Assembly (NCBI RefSeq): GCF_900096765.1
Contig: NZ_LT615228.1
Span: forward strand, 1,246,669-1,310,668
DNA from: Polynucleobacter necessarius
Lineage (GTDB): Bacteria; Pseudomonadota; Gammaproteobacteria; Burkholderiales; Burkholderiaceae
DNA length: 64,000 nt
Reading direction: 5' to 3'
Shown: positions 21,986-31,239 of the stretch, piece by piece
Numbering within the stretch: the stretch's first letter is position 1
Layout of the letters: each line of letters begins with the position of its first letter
Program-made: the position numbers and the translations under genes
Notes under the pieces: generated by a model
Database searches by the model: none
The model's input: only the letters and a program-made list of their open reading frames with translations
What the model was told of the DNA's origin: nothing

Positions 21986-22462
21986 ATGAATAAACTAACT
22001 CATTTTGACAATAGTGGCCAAGCCCACATGGTAAATGTTGGCGATAAAGCATCCACCCATCGAGTTGCAGTGGCAACCGGCAAAATTACAATGCTTCCTG
22101 AAACTTTCAAAATGGTTGAGGCTGGAAGCCATAAAAAAGGGGATGTTCTTGGAATAGCGCGAATTGCTGGCATACAGGCTTCCAAAAAAACATCAGATCT
22201 TATTCCTCTGTGCCACCCATTGGCCCTCACTCATGTGAGCCTCAACTTTGAGCTAGACCAAAAAAATAATGCCATCAGTTGCCAGGTAAAAGCTGAAACC
22301 ACAGGTCCCACAGGGGTGGAAATGGAAGCTCTAACCGCAGTTCAAGTGGCTCTCCTCACCATTTATGACATGTGCAAAGCAGTAGACCGCGGCATGGTGA
22401 TAGGTGATATCAAACTGCTTGAGAAGAGTGGCGGAAAATCAGGGGAGTGGAAATCTCAATAA
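21986..22462 (+). CDS. moaC: Cyclic pyranopterin monophosphate synthase
   Basis: 158 residues from the ATG at 21986; the frame is open upstream to 21791, but that stretch is antisense to the protease gene. MoaC turns the MoaA product into cyclic pyranopterin phosphate in molybdenum cofactor synthesis. Conserved parts are [13 protein letters not shown] [44 protein letters not shown] and [12 protein letters not shown] hairpin terminator follows at 22485-22500. Confidence 0.95.
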   Translation: MNKLTHFDNSGQAHMVNVGDKASTHRVAVATGKITMLPETFKMVEAGSHKKGDVLGIARIAGIQASKKTSDLIPLCHPLALTHVSLNFELDQKNNAISCQVKAETTGPTGVEMEALTAVQVALLTIYDMCKAVDRGMVIGDIKLLEKSGGKSGEWKSQ

Positions 22463-22480
22463 ATGTTACTCACTATATTC

Positions 22481-22506
22481 AAAAGCCACCCGAGGGTGGC
22501 TATTTT
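22481..22506. terminator. Bidirectional terminator, moaC / pilin
   Basis: A 7-bp stem GCCACCC/GGGTGGC (22485-22500) is flanked by AAAA on one side and TATTTT on the other, between the convergent moaC and pilin genes. Confidence 0.7.
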
Positions 22507-22529
22507 GCACTTCAATTCAACCGAAACCT

Positions 22530-23054
22530 TTATTTACTAATTCTGCACTCCGATGGCAATAGCTGCAGTAACAAATTTGTCTGAGTTGATCTACAAGACC
22601 ATCCACCAGCCCAGGTAGCACCCTCTGGTTTTGATAAATCAATGGGTCTTGGTGAATTTGCATCCGGCTCATTTGTAGGAACTAAATGCAAAGTATTTTT
22701 ACCTTCTGGAGCTACGCTGAGTTGATAATCAATTGCGATCGCTCCCGATGGCGTGATCTCTATTAGCTTGACACTCCTTGTAGGGGTAAATGTAAATGAA
22801 CCCTGAGTTGCATCATCCATCGGGACAGTGCCACGGCTAGCAAATGCCTCTGTAACAGCCAGCTTTGCACTAGACGACAAATTCATCCCTTCTACTATTC
22901 GACTGCGGGCTATGTAATCCTGGTATTGCGGAACAGCAACTGCCACCAAAATCCCGATGATTGCCACTACTACCATTACCTCAATCAAAGTAAAGCCATC
23001 CTCCCTAAAATTCTCTTGCTGTTTAGCTGACACCAAAGGGCTCATGTTTTGCAT
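22530..23054 (-). CDS. Type IV pilin (PilA-like)
   Basis: 174 residues from the ATG at 23054, which has AAGGA 8 nt upstream; the frame is open to 23123. A short basic leader ends in Gly20, followed by the class III signal FTLIEVMVVVAIIG with Phe21 and Glu25, where the prepilin peptidase cleaves and methylates. The hydrophobic alpha-1 helix ends in the YQDYIARSRI segment. Two C-terminal cysteines (WSC...SEC) would form the D-loop disulfide. It is probably the major pilin subunit of a type IV pilus; the assembly genes are not in the window. Confidence 0.9.
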   Translation of the reverse strand: MQNMSPLVSAKQQENFREDGFTLIEVMVVVAIIGILVAVAVPQYQDYIARSRIVEGMNLSSSAKLAVTEAFASRGTVPMDDATQGSFTFTPTRSVKLIEITPSGAIAIDYQLSVAPEGKNTLHLVPTNEPDANSPRPIDLSKPEGATWAGGWSCRSTQTNLLLQLLPSECRISK

Positions 23055-23123
23055 ACTCAATTCCTTCAAAATTAAATACCACATCATCCTGTCTATGCCT
23101 GGCTTTCTCAAGTCAGTCAGCAA

Positions 23124-23141
23124 TAAAAAAGCCGGCTTTTT
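23124..23141 (-). terminator. Short terminator after terC
   Basis: AAAAAGCC/GGCTTTTT self-complementary stem with a T-run on the minus strand, about 20 bp past the terC stop and upstream of the pilin gene. Confidence 0.55.
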
Positions 23142-23159
23142 CTGATCTTCGCGTGTGAA

Positions 23160-23867
23160 TTAGACCTCTTTAGCAGCATTCTTTTTCTTGAGGTAGGTTC
23201 CCAACAAAATCACAATAGAAACACCGATTCCTTCAAAAATCATATGAGCATCTGACATTGCCTCTTGGATAGAGTCCTTAATAGCAGGGTCTTCGACCAA
23301 CATTCCACCAGCTAAAAGACCTAAAAGTCCAGCACCCAAGGTAATGATGATAGGAAAGCGATCCATCACTTTTAATAACATGGTGCTACCAAAAATGATC
23401 AATGGAATTGAAAGGCCAAGACCAATAATAAGCAAAATTAAACGCGTTTCTTCTGGGCCTTTTTGAGCAGCAGCAGCTACAGCAATCACATTATCTAGAC
23501 TCATTACCAAATCAGCGACCAAAATAGTACGGATAGCAGCCCAAATATTAGAGTGCCCATCCATCTCCTCTTCTTCATCACTATCAGCTAGTAACTGCAC
23601 ACCGATATACACCAAGAGAATGGCGCCAACAATTTTCAAGTACGGCAAAGACAATAACTGCACCGCAGTAACCGTCAAAATCACTCGCAAAATAATAGCG
23701 GCAGCGCTTCCCCAAAATATTGCTTTCTTTTGTTGTTCGGCAGGCAAGTTACGAGAAGCTAGAGCAATTACAACTGCGTTATCGCCAGAGAGCAAAATAT
23801 TGGCAATAATGATTGATAAAAGAGGAGCGGCCCAAAACGCAGCGTCAGAAAATGCTGAAAAATCCAT
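23160..23867 (-). CDS. TerC-family integral membrane protein
   Basis: 235 residues with about seven membrane helices. It carries the TerC metal-site signatures SGDNAVVIALA (about 27-37) and MSLDNVIAVAAAA, and an acidic cytoplasmic loop DSDEEEEMDGH between helices 3 and 4. TerC/Alx/MeeF-type proteins are linked to manganese export and to tellurium-resistance loci; short chromosomal copies like this are mostly Mn or divalent-metal related. The substrate is inferred, not shown. Confidence 0.88.
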   Translation of the reverse strand: MDFSAFSDAAFWAAPLLSIIIANILLSGDNAVVIALASRNLPAEQQKKAIFWGSAAAIILRVILTVTAVQLLSLPYLKIVGAILLVYIGVQLLADSDEEEEMDGHSNIWAAIRTILVADLVMSLDNVIAVAAAAQKGPEETRLILLIIGLGLSIPLIIFGSTMLLKVMDRFPIIITLGAGLLGLLAGGMLVEDPAIKDSIQEAMSDAHMIFEGIGVSIVILLGTYLKKKNAAKEV

Positions 23868-23905
23868 AAGATGTCTCCTACTTTTTTATTATCTTAGTAA
23901 TCAAT

Positions 23906-23935
23906 AAAAAGGCGCCACATGAGTAGCGCCTTTTT
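23906..23935 (-). terminator. Rho-independent terminator of sucCD
   Basis: A stem AAAAAGGCGC/GCGCCTTTTT with a 10-nt loop, starting 9 bp beyond the sucD stop. The U-tract on the minus strand is TTTTTA. Confidence 0.85.
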
Positions 23936-23943
23936 AGATTGAA

Positions 23944-24837
23944 TTACAGCATAGCTTTTAATAAAGCAGCCATTTCGGATGGGTTCTTGGTTACTTTGAA
24001 GCCGCACTCTTCCATCACGGCAAGTTTGGCATCAGCAGTATCTGCACCACCAGAAATCAATGCACCTGCGTGACCCATACGTTTGCCAGGAGGCACAGTA
24101 ACGCCGGCGATAAAACCGACTACCGGCTTTTTCATGTTCTCTTTGCACCAGCGAGCTGCTTCAGCCTCATCTGGTCCACCAATCTCACCGATCATAATGA
24201 CGGCATCGGTTTCAGGATCTTCATTGAACATCCGCATGACATCGATATGCTTTAGACCATTAATTGGGTCACCACCGATACCAACCGCTGTAGATTGACC
24301 CAAACCAATAGCGGTCAGTTGACCAACTGCTTCATAGGTCAGCGTACCAGAACGGCTTACAACACCAATTCGGCCTTTCTTATAAATGTGGCCAGGCATG
24401 ATGCCGATCTTGATTTCGTCTGGGGTAATGATTCCGGGGCAATTAGGACCAAGCAATAGAGTTTTCTTGCCACCCTTAGCTTCTTTTGCCTTCATCTTAT
24501 TGCGCACTTCAAGCATGTCGCGCACTGGAATACCTTCAGTAATACAGATTACGAAATCCAGATCAGCCTCAACTGCCTCCCAAATGGCAGCTGCTGCACC
24601 CGGAGGCGGAACATAGATTACTGAAGTTGTGGCACCAGTTTGCTGAGCGGCTTCTTTCACTGTCGCATAAATTGGAATATTAAAAATGGATTCGCCAGCT
24701 TTTTTAGGGTTCACGCCAGCAACAAAACAGTTTTTACCGTTTGCGTATTCCTGACATTTTTCTGTATGGAACTGACCGGTCTTACCAGTAATACCTTGTG
24801 TAATGACTTTGGTGCTTTTATTAATCAAAATAGACAT
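23944..24837 (-). CDS. sucD: Succinyl-CoA synthetase, alpha subunit
   Basis: 297 residues. The N-terminal CoA-binding Rossmann domain ([14 protein letters not shown]) and the C-terminal domain with the phosphohistidine loop ([14 protein letters not shown]) are intact. With SucC it interconverts succinyl-CoA and succinate with substrate-level phosphorylation in the TCA cycle. It lies 15 bp downstream of sucC in a leftward two-gene operon ended by a strong hairpin. Confidence 0.97.
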   Translation of the reverse strand: MSILINKSTKVITQGITGKTGQFHTEKCQEYANGKNCFVAGVNPKKAGESIFNIPIYATVKEAAQQTGATTSVIYVPPPGAAAAIWEAVEADLDFVICITEGIPVRDMLEVRNKMKAKEAKGGKKTLLLGPNCPGIITPDEIKIGIMPGHIYKKGRIGVVSRSGTLTYEAVGQLTAIGLGQSTAVGIGGDPINGLKHIDVMRMFNEDPETDAVIMIGEIGGPDEAEAARWCKENMKKPVVGFIAGVTVPPGKRMGHAGALISGGADTADAKLAVMEECGFKVTKNPSEMAALLKAML

Positions 24838-24852
24838 GTTGAAATTCCTGAA

Positions 24853-26022
24853 TTATTTGTTTTTGGCAACAGCAGCAACTACTTTGGTAGCAGCTTCAGC
24901 CATTGAATCGGCACTAATAATTAGCAAACCTGAGTCAGCAAGAATTTTCTTGCCCAACTCTTCGTTGGTGCCCTTCATACGCACCACCAAAGGTACGGTG
25001 AGATTTACTGCTTTACATGCAGTAACAACACCATCAGCAATCACATCACAACGCATAATACCGCCGAAGATGTTGACCAAAATTGCCTCAACACTCTTGT
25101 TCTTCAACATGATCTTGAATGCTTCAGTAACCTTTTCTGCAGTAGCGCCACCACCAACGTCTAAGAAGTTAGCAGGCTCGCCACCAAACAACTTAATGGT
25201 ATCCATCGTTGCCATTGCTAAACCTGCGCCATTCACCAAACAACCGATATTTCCGTCCAAAGAGATATAAGCAAGGTCAAATTTAGAAGCTTCAATTTCT
25301 GCAGCGTCTTCTTCATCGATATCGCGGTATGCAACGATCTCTGGATGACGGAATAATGCATTTGGATCAAAGTTAAACTTAGCGTCTAAAGCCTTGATCT
25401 TGCCATTGCCTTCAAGAATTAATGGGTTAATTTCAACCAATGAAGCATCTGTATCCCAATAGGTTTTATACAGATTCTTAAACACATCGCGAGCCATCGG
25501 AATAGAGGCTTCTGGAACACCAATTCCTTTTGCCACGATGTCACAGTCTGCATCAGTCAATCCAACTAATGGATCTACAAATACTTTGATAATTTTCTCT
25601 GGGTGAGATTCAGCAACTTCCTCAATATCCATGCCGCCTTCAGATGAGGCCATGATGACATTTTTCTGTGTCGCACGATCGGTAACGATACTAAAGTAAT
25701 ACTCTTTTTTGATATCTGCGCCATCTTCAATCAAGAGGCGATTCACCTTTTGACCTTCTGGCCCTGTTTGGTGGGTCATGAGCTGCATACCCAAGATTTC
25801 AGAAGCGTATTTCTTCACTTCATCCATGCTCTTAGCCAACTTCACGCCACCGCCTTTACCGCGTCCACCAGCATGAATCTGGGCTTTGACAACCCATACT
25901 GGACCACCAAGCTTTTCAGCAGCTTTCACCGCCTCATCAACACTAAACGCAGGAATGCCATTAGGAACAGGCACATTAAATTGGCGAAGAAGTTCTTTGC
26001 CTTGGTACTCATGAATTTTCAT
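24853..26022 (-). CDS. sucC: Succinyl-CoA synthetase, beta subunit
   Basis: 389 residues, the usual SucC size. An ATP-grasp domain (start [22 protein letters not shown], loop [17 protein letters not shown]) is followed by the C-terminal flavodoxin-like domain ([15 protein letters not shown]). It binds nucleotide and succinate and pairs with SucD. It is the first gene of the operon. The 188 bp up to recX (26023-26210) hold no gene and presumably contain its promoter. Confidence 0.97.
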   Translation of the reverse strand: MKIHEYQGKELLRQFNVPVPNGIPAFSVDEAVKAAEKLGGPVWVVKAQIHAGGRGKGGGVKLAKSMDEVKKYASEILGMQLMTHQTGPEGQKVNRLLIEDGADIKKEYYFSIVTDRATQKNVIMASSEGGMDIEEVAESHPEKIIKVFVDPLVGLTDADCDIVAKGIGVPEASIPMARDVFKNLYKTYWDTDASLVEINPLILEGNGKIKALDAKFNFDPNALFRHPEIVAYRDIDEEDAAEIEASKFDLAYISLDGNIGCLVNGAGLAMATMDTIKLFGGEPANFLDVGGGATAEKVTEAFKIMLKNKSVEAILVNIFGGIMRCDVIADGVVTACKAVNLTVPLVVRMKGTNEELGKKILADSGLLIISADSMAEAATKVVAAVAKNK

Positions 26023-26210
26023 AATTACTCCGAAACGGTATCTTTTTTAGCAAGCGATGAGGATTAGTAAAACCGATGTCGCCACAATCTCATACTTACT
26101 CTCGATATAGCTAAATTAGCTAATTTTGAATAAATGCGAATGACTTGACCGACTCCCTAAGTCTATCATGCTGCAATGCCGCAAAACGTGTTTCCAGATC
26201 CGTAATTGCC

Positions 26211-26730
26211 CTAATCGGGGGTCTGGCCGCCGATGATTCTGGTCACCACATCCGAACTAAATCCTTTTGATGCCAAGAATCGATATTGTCTTGCACGTTC
26301 TTTTTGGTCCTCTGCTTTTTGCCCATATTTTCTGAGCCAAAGCTCGTATGCGCGCTGAAACTCAGTTTCTCTCAAGGCCCCAATCAAGCTAGCTGATTGC
26401 TTTGTATCAATGCCCGCCCTCTCTAATTCATCTTGAATTCTTCGGCTACCATAGCGCTCGCCACGTCTACGAACTAGGGCCTCTGCAAAACGCTCATTTG
26501 ATAGCCACCCCCTGGCTTCAAAATCATCTAAAACCATCTCAATTTGAAGCACCTTAGATTCTGGGCCCTGTTCTTCTTCCTCGCCTCTTAGTTTGGCCCT
26601 GCGTGTTTCGGATTCTAGTAACTTTGCCGCCAGATTCTTGCGACTATATTCTCGAAGGGACAAAAGACGCAAAGCCCGAGCTTTGAGACTCGGGCTTTGT
26701 TTGGGGTTTTTTACTGCCTAATTCTGACAT
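26211..26730 (-). CDS. recX: Regulatory protein RecX (start region shifted)
   Basis: The conserved body (RALRLLSLREYSRKNLAAKL ... FLASKGFSSDVVTRI) is intact and would inhibit RecA filament growth. In the current frame the only usable start is a TTG at 26672, which lies in the arm of the recA terminator. An ATG at 26730, 4 bp after the recA stop, would give MSELGSK, but it is one base out of frame because of the A6-C4 run. One base fewer there would join it to the body through SLKARALRLL. So recX is either weakly translated from TTG 26672 (153 aa) or freshly frameshifted. Confidence 0.8.
26671..26699 (-). terminator. recA terminator / recA-recX attenuating hairpin
   Basis: A 10-bp stem AAAGCCCGAG/CTCGGGCTTT around an 8-nt loop, about 36 bp past the recA stop, followed on the minus strand by GCGTCTTTTG. 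The T-tract is imperfect, so read-through into recX is likely, as is known for E. coli recA-recX. Confidence 0.7.
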
Positions 26731-26734
26731 CGAA

Positions 26735-27826
26735 CTATTCGACTTCCTCTTCCTCACTCAGCACATCTGTCACAACAGCGGAGCCAACCTTAACACCAAG
26801 TTTTTCACGAATCTTCGCTTCTATATCTTTGGCGATCTCAGGATTCTCCTTCAGGAAATCGCGCACATTGTCTTTGCCTTGACCAATACGATCACCGTTA
26901 TAGCTATACCAGGAACCAGACTTTTCCACGATATCGGCTTCAACGCCCATATCAATGATTTCGCCTTCTCTAGAAATGCCAGCGCCATACATAATGTCAA
27001 AAATAGCCTCACGGAACGGAGGGGAAACCTTGTTTTTAACCACTTTTACGCGTGTTTCATTTCCAACAACCTCGTCACCCTTTTTAATGCTGCCGATGCG
27101 GCGAATATCTAAACGCATAGAAGCATAGAACTTGAGTGCATTGCCGCCAGTAGTAGTTTCTGGGGAACCAAACATCACACCAATCTTCATACGAATCTGG
27201 TTAATAAAGATCACGGTAGTGTTGGTACGCTTAATTGCGCCAGTTAACTTACGCAAAGCTTGGCTCATCAAACGAGCCTGCAAGCCCGGCAATGAATCGC
27301 CCATATCGCCTTCAATCTCAGCTTTCGGAACCAAAGCTGCTACTGAGTCAATCACGATCAAGTCGATTGAACCAGAACGCACCAAGGCATCTGCAATTTC
27401 TAAAGCTTGCTCACCGGTATCCGGTTGAGAGATTAATAAATTATTAACATCAACACCCAAACGAGATGCGTACTGAACATCTAAAGCATGTTCAGCATCA
27501 ATAAAGGCGCAAGTGCCGCCAAGCTTTTGCATTTCCGCAATAGCGTGCAAAGTTAATGTAGTTTTACCGGATGATTCTGGGCCATAGATTTCAATTACGC
27601 GACCACGCGCAAGACCACCAACCCCCAAAGCAATATCTAGACCGAGTGAACCGCTTGATACCACTTGAATATCTTGACTAATCTCGGCATCACCCAATCG
27701 CATGATTGAGCCTTTGCCAAATTGCTTCTCAATTTGAGCTAACGCTGCCGTTAACGCCTTTTGCTTGTCTCCACTCATCCCCTCAAATTCTGAGGATGCT
27801 GACTTTTTTTTATCATCTAAGGCCAT
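26735..27826 (-). CDS. recA: Recombinase RecA
   Basis: 363 residues. It is the strand-exchange ATPase and SOS co-protease. Walker A ([10 protein letters not shown]), Walker B-like [13 protein letters not shown]1/L2 loops around the [20 protein letters not shown] segment and the acidic C-terminal tail (SEEEEVE) are present. A LexA box lies 80 bp upstream at 27906-27921, so it is SOS-inducible by established rules. recX follows directly. Confidence 0.98.
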   Translation of the reverse strand: MALDDKKKSASSEFEGMSGDKQKALTAALAQIEKQFGKGSIMRLGDAEISQDIQVVSSGSLGLDIALGVGGLARGRVIEIYGPESSGKTTLTLHAIAEMQKLGGTCAFIDAEHALDVQYASRLGVDVNNLLISQPDTGEQALEIADALVRSGSIDLIVIDSVAALVPKAEIEGDMGDSLPGLQARLMSQALRKLTGAIKRTNTTVIFINQIRMKIGVMFGSPETTTGGNALKFYASMRLDIRRIGSIKKGDEVVGNETRVKVVKNKVSPPFREAIFDIMYGAGISREGEIIDMGVEADIVEKSGSWYSYNGDRIGQGKDNVRDFLKENPEIAKDIEAKIREKLGVKVGSAVVTDVLSEEEEVE

Positions 27827-27903
27827 TTTTTATTCCCTTTTCGCTTTAGCTTTATATCGAGCTTTTTCCTGAAGTTTTACTTGCTGCCTGACAACTTAAT
27901 ATC

Positions 27904-27923
27904 TACTGTATATAAAAACAGTA
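27904..27923 (-). promoter_or_regulatory. LexA (SOS) box of recA
   Basis: CTGTATATAAAAACAG (27906-27921) with TA flanks matches the gammaproteobacterial/betaproteobacterial SOS consensus CTGT-N8-ACAG. It is correctly placed about 80 bp upstream of the recA start. The remaining sequence of the gap 27827-28025 holds no gene. Confidence 0.9.
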
Positions 27924-28025
27924 TTGATTGCAAGTAACTTTCAATGGAATTTACCGATTTTTTACTCAGCCTTCCTCGACTATAGGCACCCACCTAAGGT
28001 AAAAAGACAAAACCATCAAAGATGG

Positions 28026-29402
28026 CTATTTTGGTGCCAAAAAACCCTCTAAATCGCTCTTTACCTGTTGGAGCACGGGAACCCACCCCCCTAATCTTTG
28101 TTGTTGAAAAATTTTGAGCGATGGATACCAGGGGCTGTCATTCCTATTTAATAGCCAACGCCAATCAGCATTAAATGGCAAAAGTGGCCAAGTTGGCCTA
28201 TTGAGAGATGCCGATAGACGCGCAACGCTGGTGTCAACACTAATCACCAAATCCATTAATCCACATAGAGCCGCAGTGTCAGAAAAATCATCTAATCTAT
28301 TAACTCTCCAAAGTACCTTATTCGGCCAAACCGAGTTAAAACTTCTCGATCAAGTTCTCTAAGTTCATTTTGTAAGCAAATATAGTCAGGTCCAGAGGGT
28401 AAAAAAGGAAGCATCTGAGACAAAAAAATACTCTTATCGTAACCACTCTTGTATTTGCCACTAGTGCTCCAAACAAGACCGATTCTAGGCTGTGATCTCT
28501 GGTCCAACTTCATACGCCATTTTTGCTCCTTATCAACAGCAGGTGATAAATTTTTTTGGCACCCCAGGAATATTATTTAGATCAGTGTTCAGCGCCAATG
28601 GCAAGGACATCAACGGGCATTGGTAATCACACTCAGGAATTGGATCCCCCCTTGCAATCACCTTGCTCACACCCTCTAAATTTTGGAGAAGGCTCACCAA
28701 AGATGGTTGCACCTCCAAAATTACTTTAGCCCCTAATTGAGAAACTAGCCGAGTAAATCGACAGAACTGAATGGTGTCACCAAACCCCTGCTCAGCATGC
28801 AGAAGGATTGTTTTACCCTGAAGAGATTCGGCACCAAGCCACAGTTTTTGCTTTAAATTTCTGAGCCCAGCGGTTTTACTGATTTCGGAATTCTTCCAGC
28901 GCCACTCATACCCACGCCATCCCGCATGAAAATTTCCCACCTGCAGCTGACACAAAGATAAGTTCCAACTCGCCTCAGGATAACTGCCCTGGATGGCAAT
29001 CGCATTCTCGTAACTAGTAATAGCCTCCTCTAAACGTTGAAGCTCTTGTAGGGCTACTCCACGATCGTGATGTGCCTTTGCAAATTCTTGATTAATAGCA
29101 ACCGCTTTATCGTATCTAGCGATGGCCTCTTCATATTGTTGCAGCCCTTGCTGAGCGCTACCCAGGTTGTAATAACAAGGGGCCTGATTATCTTGGATTT
29201 GAAGCGCTTTTGTTATCAAGTTAATCGAATGTATAAATTGTTTTTTCTCTAGAAAGATGACGCCTAAAAGCTGCAAGGCATTAAAGTGACTTGCTTGTAA
29301 TTTCAATATCGACTCATAAATTACTTGAGCTTCCTCAAGCCTTCCCTGTTGATGCAAAGAAAAGCCCTGCTGAAACAAATGATCAATTTGATTTTCTTGC
29401 AA
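28026..29402 (-). pseudogene. TPR protein with C-terminal glycosyltransferase-9-like domain, broken
   Basis: The first frame (29402 to 28533) holds tetratricopeptide repeats (YNLGSAQQGLQQYEEAIARY, then HDRGVALQELQRLEEAI) and the start of a heptosyltransferase-like fold (LLHAEQGFGDTIQFCRF). A run of seven A at about 28552 shifts the frame; with six A it would continue as PKNLSPAVDKEQKW. A second shift near 28290 is needed to reach the last segment (GLMDLVISVDTSVARLSASL), the family's donor-site region. Similar TPR-glycosyltransferase proteins are common in Burkholderiales; their substrate is unknown. It is probably non-functional. Confidence 0.8.
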
Positions 29403-29454
29403 CTGTGATTTTACTTAATTTGGAAATAGTTATGATGGGGTTAGTGAGCTCAAG

Positions 29455-30009
29455 TTACACATGACTCAACTGAATTTTTTTAATGTGATTGTGGGATTGA
29501 GATGAAGACCGGCCATCCCAATAGAACAATAATGGTATAACAGCTGCCCACACTACCCCGACCATAACGAATCCAATAGTTTGACCCTTAGAACCCCAAC
29601 TCCCGGCTCCCATTCGAATACCTGCCTCATATGAAAGCGGGCCACAAATAGCGCCTAAAGCCACTCCTAATAAGGTCTTGCCACGTAGCCAAGATAATGA
29701 ACCGTTAATAGTAGTTGCCACCAAAAGCCACAGCGTCCACATCCAAATGGGAGACAGGTAGCTGGAAGGCCAAGAGTCCTGAAAATTTAAATACCCCAAA
29801 TTCATAAGCATTGTGTCAGCTAAGATTCCATAAAGTAGCGCCCTAACGAGTAGATGACACGACTTTTTAGGCTCATTGAGTTGCCATATATGAAATGCGA
29901 TATAGGCCAATGTCACAGAGACTGCCCAGAAGACCTGCTTATTGGCTGCACCCAACACACAGGCAAACCAGCCCGCCTGAAAAAAGACAAAGTTCCAAAA
30001 TTTAGCCAT
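29455..30009 (-). CDS. DUF2878-like integral membrane protein
   Basis: 184 residues from the ATG at 30009 (MAKFWNFVFFQAGWF); the open frame extends to 30057. Five or six hydrophobic helices are spread over the length, with a short charged C-terminus. The pattern fits DUF2878, a membrane family without known function. Upstream sequence up to 30070 is one 40-bp perfect palindrome that abuts the tRNA gene, so a promoter must lie in or beyond it. Confidence 0.7.
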   Translation of the reverse strand: MAKFWNFVFFQAGWFACVLGAANKQVFWAVSVTLAYIAFHIWQLNEPKKSCHLLVRALLYGILADTMLMNLGYLNFQDSWPSSYLSPIWMWTLWLLVATTINGSLSWLRGKTLLGVALGAICGPLSYEAGIRMGAGSWGSKGQTIGFVMVGVVWAAVIPLLFYWDGRSSSQSHNHIKKIQLSHV

Positions 30010-30030
30010 CAGAAGGATTCTATAGAGCCC

Positions 30031-30070
30031 AAATATAAGGCTATTGCCGATCGGCAATAGCCTTATATTT
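30031..30070. repeat. 40-bp perfect palindrome at the tRNA 3' end
   Basis: The arms 30031-30050 and 30051-30070 are exact reverse complements with no spacer, centred on CCGATCGG. The last base is the A of the encoded CCA of tRNA-Met. It probably folds into a terminator-like hairpin on the leftward tRNA transcript, though it is longer and more exact than needed. Confidence 0.9.
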
Positions 30071-30146
30071 GGTGGCGAATCAGGGATTTGAACCCCGGAC
30101 CTGCGGATTATGATTCCGTCGCTCTAACCAGCTGAGCTAATTCGCC
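30070..30146 (-). tRNA. tRNA-Met (CAT), elongator type
   Basis: 77 nt including an encoded CCA. On the minus strand it begins GGCGAATTAGCTCAGCTGG and ends ATTCGCCACCA. The acceptor stem pairs GGCGAAT with ATTCGCC, the anticodon loop is ATCATAA with anticodon CAT, and the T arm has GGTTCAAATCC. Position 27-43 is an A-C mismatch. G1-C72 pairing excludes initiator tRNA; lysidine-type tRNA-Ile is less likely. It is the target of the integrative element. Confidence 0.93.
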
Positions 30147-30149
30147 GAA
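30108..30149. repeat. Left attachment repeat (in tRNA-Met)
   Basis: 42 bp from TTATGATTCCGTC to ATTCGCCGAA, shared with 41665-41732. Left and right flanking bases differ immediately outside it. Confidence 0.85.
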
Positions 30150-30470
30150 CTCGCTATTATAAGTGATAGGAGTGGTGCTGTGCAAACTCTGTCAAATAGC
30201 TCTTTCCGTGCAGTTCTACGGTGCTAAATCCTGTTTAAGGGTGTTTAACCCTGTTCGGCTTTTCCTGCTTACGCAGAAACTGCTTTTTTTAGAGTTTGTT
30301 GTGCTTTGGTAATTTTTTAACGCTTTCTTTCAGCATCTAACGCTGTTCCAGCACGCTCTTTCTGCTTTTTTAATGCTTCTATGTGTGCCTGGCTGGGGTT
30401 AAGCGGCTTAATCGGTTGAATTTCACCAATCCTCATATAGTATTTAGCGAAGAATATTTAGAAAGAATTT
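30150..30470. other. Non-coding left end of the element
   Basis: No convincing gene. The segment holds the candidate tRNA promoter, some short direct-repeat-like words (CTGTTTAAGG, GTGTTTAACC) and a pyrimidine-rich stretch. It may include recombinase arm sites, but none can be defined by eye. Confidence 0.4.
30156..30189 (-). promoter_or_regulatory. Candidate promoter of tRNA-Met inside the element
   Basis: On the minus strand TATAAT (30156-30161) lies 9 bp before the tRNA 5' end, with a TTGCAC-like -35 about 18 bp further upstream. This sequence belongs to the integrated element, since identity with the right attachment repeat stops at 30149. Confidence 0.6.
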
Positions 30471-31052
30471 ATGACAGTTGGTGTTGATTTATTACTAAAA
30501 GCTGGTTCTGTAGTCTTAACTACGGTGTTAGCCATTTTTATCAAAAAAATATTGGAAGATAAGCCTAAGCTAATAACTTACCTAATCCACGCTTCAGCAA
30601 TTCCTTTAAATTCCCAATCACCATCACCTCAACAAGCATCACAAGTCAACACTCACACTTTCGTTGTTAAAAATACGGGTAGAGTCTCAGCAAAGAATGT
30701 TCGAATTGGACACAACTATCTTCCAAATAGCTTTCAAGTATTTCCACAGATTAACTACCAAATTCTTAACAATCCCAATGGCTCAGCCGAGCTTCTGATT
30801 CCAGTACTTGTAGCTGGAGAGGAAATAGCAATCTCCTACCTTTACTTTCCACCTACGGTATATACGGACATTAATTCATATACCAAGTCAGATGAGGGAT
30901 TTGCAAAAATGGTTACAACCATACCAGTTCCACAGCCGACTAGACTAGCAAAGATAATCGTGTTGGGTTTAATGCTTGTTGGTGCATCTTCAATTGTCTA
31001 TTGGACTGCAAGCTATTTCTTTGCACCTTATCTTAGTGAGTTAATTTCATAG
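30471..31052 (+). CDS. Membrane-anchored protein of unknown function
   Basis: 193 residues with a hydrophobic N-terminal helix (about 8-26) and a C-terminal helix (about 163-185) around a soluble middle part rich in strand-like segments (FVVKNTGRVSAKNVRIG, ELLIPVLVAGEEIAISY). The middle part resembles a beta-sandwich of the kind seen in envelope-exposed domains. No family was recognised. It is the first gene inside the left end of the element and its stop overlaps a small convergent gene. Confidence 0.55.
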   Translation: MTVGVDLLLKAGSVVLTTVLAIFIKKILEDKPKLITYLIHASAIPLNSQSPSPQQASQVNTHTFVVKNTGRVSAKNVRIGHNYLPNSFQVFPQINYQILNNPNGSAELLIPVLVAGEEIAISYLYFPPTVYTDINSYTKSDEGFAKMVTTIPVPQPTRLAKIIVLGLMLVGASSIVYWTASYFFAPYLSELIS

Positions 31053-31199
31053 CCAGTGAATTTCTGTTGGCATATGCGGCACATTTGCTGAGCCGATGAT
31101 TGACTTAAACAATGCATATGCCTGTGCTTGATTTTGTGCAAACACGACGGCTTCTGTCCATAGTCCGCTTGCCTTAGCTGTTGCCTTATATCTCTTCAT
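31047..31199 (-). CDS. Small element protein
   Basis: 50 residues from ATG 31199 (MKRYKATAKASGLWTEAVVFAQNQ...). The frame is open to a GTG at 31232 inside a palindrome. The beta-alpha-beta-like pattern (KATAKASGLWTEAVVFA, then AQAYALFKSIIG) looks like a real small fold rather than a chance frame. Similar small proteins occur next to integrases in Burkholderiales elements. Function unknown. Confidence 0.45.
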   Translation of the reverse strand: MKRYKATAKASGLWTEAVVFAQNQAQAYALFKSIIGSANVPHMPTEIHWL

Positions 31200-31212
31200 A
31201 CAAGTATTTATT

Positions 31213-31233
31213 GGTGTCGTTTTAAACGACACC
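31213..31233. repeat. Element palindrome 1
   Basis: Arms GGTGTCGTTT and AAACGACACC around a single central base. It lies 6 bp past the stop of the 343-aa integrase. Confidence 0.9.
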
Positions 31234-31239
31234 TAATGC

